Position numbers and translations under genes: made by a program. Positions 62,321-64,000 of a stretch of 64,000 bases of DNA are shown here, in pieces. A model generated the notes under the pieces. It was not told the DNA's origin. It saw only the letters and a list, made by a program, of their open reading frames with translations, and did not search any database. Every line of letters begins with the position of its first letter. The stretch's first letter is position 1. This DNA is from Apostichopus japonicus (taxonomy: Eukaryota > Echinodermata > Holothuroidea > Aspidochirotida > Stichopodidae): NCBI RefSeq assembly GCF_037975245.1, contig NC_092576.1, forward strand, positions 25,011,611 through 25,075,610, written 5' to 3'.

Positions 62321-62636
62321 ATGGTGAACGGCAGCGCAGTTGGTGGATTGATGAACTGCGGCGCAGTCGGCGGAATGGTGAACTGCGGCGCAGTCGGCGG
62401 AATGGTGAACAGCGGCGCAGTCGGCGGAATGGTGAACGGCGGCGCAGTTGGCGGATTGGTGAACTGCGGCGCAGTCGGCGGAATGGTGAACAGCGGCGCA
62501 GTCGGCGGATTGGTGAACAGCGGCGCAGTTGGCGGATTGATGAACGGCGGCGCAGTTGGCGGATTGGTAAACTGCGGCGCAGTCGGCGGAATGGTGAACG
62601 GCGGCGCAGTTGGCGGATTGGTGAACTGCGGCGCAG
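62321..62636 (+). repeat. 27-bp GC-rich minisatellite, about 11.7 copies
   Basis: Each unit contains GGCGGAATGGTGAACTGCGG and varies at a few sites only. At 27 bases it equals nine codons, so frames stay open: GAVGGMVNC-type repeats (62,321-62,653) and RRSRRNGEL-type repeats (62,311-62,640) on the plus strand, and all three minus frames. It is far richer in GC and CpG than its surroundings. I see no exon context and do not call it a gene. Confidence 0.9.
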
Positions 62637-62653
62637 ATGAAACGAAGTGTTGA

Positions 62654-63225
62654 ACCTGGTCTTCTAGGTTATTTTACTCGTCGTCCGATCCGACTTCCTG
62701 GGCTGGTCCACCACTGTTTTTGCCAATAGATGACTCGTTCGTCTCCTAACTCATGGTCACAATCGTTCTACCCCTCCTATTCGGAGCCGGGAACCGCCCC
62801 TTCGTCCGAGCCCGTAGTTGCTTTTAAACAGAAACTACTTCCTATACCTATAACGTGTGAACCTACACTTAAACCTATTAGAAACATAAACCACGCCCAG
62901 TCTTAAACCATCAACCAATAAAACATGATTAAATACGACATGCGTGCTGGTTAAGATTTACCCAGACCTAACATTTTTGGCCCCTGGAACGTAAACTAGA
63001 CGTCCTACTCCGTGACCTCCAAAATCGGTCAACACGAGAGAGTTCCCCCTTAACAGTTGTTCATAAATCAAGCAAGTTACACCCCCTTATAAGATTTTAT
63101 CTAACAAACAATTCCCGTAAAGCGTCTAATAATGTAAAGAATCAACCCAAGTTAAAACATTTGATTGGATAAAATACATGTTTACGCTAACGACAAACAA
63201 GGAGCTTTGACGTGTCGTTACATCG
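62654..63225. other. No gene recognised
   Basis: Non-unit sequence with no motif that I can name, between the minisatellite and the LTR fragment. Confidence 0.4.
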
Positions 63226-63352
63226 GATATTCAATAAGTAAATAGTTGCTTCTTGAGGCAGTACGTCCTGGACATGTGAGAGTCACATGCAAGGCCAACT
63301 AGTGTAACCCACACTTAGACATTAAAATGGCACCATGAATTTCTACTTTACT
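63226..63352. repeat. LTR end fragment of the gypsy-type family
   Basis: Matches 21,735-21,862 (GGACATGTGAGAGTCACATG, CACCATGAATTTCTACTTTA), ending CTACA directly against unit E. No internal sequence adjoins it. Confidence 0.7.
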
Positions 63353-64000
63353 ACAATAGGAACCAAAATCTGTAAACGGTAGCTCTGACGAAAAAAAATT
63401 GTGTGCAAAACTCTACGAAAGAATGTTGATGACGTGCCTGTAATTTTACAAGCCACGCTAAAGTCTATGAATAAGTTGAGCGTACACATGAGTGATCAGT
63501 AACAAGAAATCCGTAGTCATAACCGTGAACGTTTTAATATGATTTTCTACTGACCCGTGTCATGCTTGAAAAATAATCGGAATTCATAGACATAATAAGT
63601 GCTGAAAACGTGAAAGAAACCAAGACAATGGAGAAGGATTCGCTCAAAACCGTTTTACTAATGACAAAAGAAATATAAATTCACTAAGCAACAGCAACGT
63701 CATTGTGCTTCGGGCAATGTCTAGAATATCACGAGTACGCAGTATTTATACTTATATTGCGTCATTTGTACACTGTAACTTTGCTATATGCTCAAGTACA
63801 AAGATATTGTTAGGGTTGCTCGAGATTCCAGAATATTATACATTTATGGAAATGGCAAAACACACAATAAGGTTGCCACCATTGCATGTTGTGAAGCATA
63901 TATAAACTTATTTAATGTGTGTCCTCACCAGTGGAACAATTTCTTCTCCTGACTAATCACCTAAATGAATCATTCCGATTTATTACCACACCATGTGAAA
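63353..64000 (+). repeat. Tandem unit E, start (runs off window)
   Basis: Matches the beginning of units B, C and D from their ATATGGACCAAAGTCTG position onward, including the MEKDS ATG (63,628) and the open YIASFVHCN frame (63,705-63,905). The array continues beyond the window. Confidence 0.85.

Noticed and set aside
62311-62640. Arg-rich repeat protein (RRSRRNGE)
   Set aside because: It is one of five frames kept open by a 27-bp minisatellite. No splice or start evidence favours it.
1-64000. tRNA, rRNA, CRISPR array or bacterial operon features
   Set aside because: None could be seen. The sequence has the marks of animal nuclear DNA.

Overview
The window looks like AT-rich nuclear DNA of a marine invertebrate. 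I favour a deuterostome such as an echinoderm, because of the recurring TAGGCCTA-type islands, the mix of Penelope-like, CR1/Jockey-like and Ty3/gypsy-type elements, and small exons with GT-AG borders. That placement is tentative. There are no operons or Shine-Dalgarno sites, and almost all long reading frames are decayed transposons or single exons.

Layout. 1-16.4 kb is gene-poor. It holds a Penelope-like element fragment (3.54-4.6 kb, +), an unidentified broken coding remnant (about 2.3-2.7 kb, -), some hairpins and homopolymer tracts. 16.4-19.3 kb is a partial copy (copy 0) of a large duplicated unit. 19.3-24 kb holds an internally deleted Ty3/gypsy-type element (LTR at 21.02-21.86 kb, integrase on the minus strand) and a TTGGTTAA-rich repeat. 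24.8-30.9 kb holds a multi-exon minus-strand gene of the uncharacterised 'SAMD3-like' metazoan family. I could chain eight exons by splice signals and phase. It has one apparent in-frame TGA, and its last exon is tandemly duplicated twice downstream. Its 5' flank carries a purine-rich GAAGAC array with a hairpin.

From 31.44 kb to the right end the sequence is mostly head-to-tail copies of one unit: A 31.44-43.51, B 43.51-50.52, C 50.52-56.72, D 56.72-59.28 (truncated) and E from 63.35 kb (runs off the window). Each copy has its own deletions and insertions. Shared parts include a TATA/Inr-like core promoter (A and B), a putative terminal coding exon with an apolipoprotein-L-like look (open only in A) and several short conserved reading frames. 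Unit A was enlarged by two non-LTR retrotransposons and by a 2.7 kb element bounded by 445-447 bp direct repeats.

Between D and E (59.3-63.35 kb) lie remnants of another gene family with its two conserved parts in opposite orientation, a frameshifted SAMD3-like last exon on the plus strand, a GC-rich 27-bp coding-compatible minisatellite and an LTR fragment.

Taken together, this is a birth-and-death locus: a tandemly duplicated candidate gene family, mostly pseudogenised, carved up by transposons whose presence or absence orders the duplications. All exon chains and family names come from reading by eye; no search or alignment was run.
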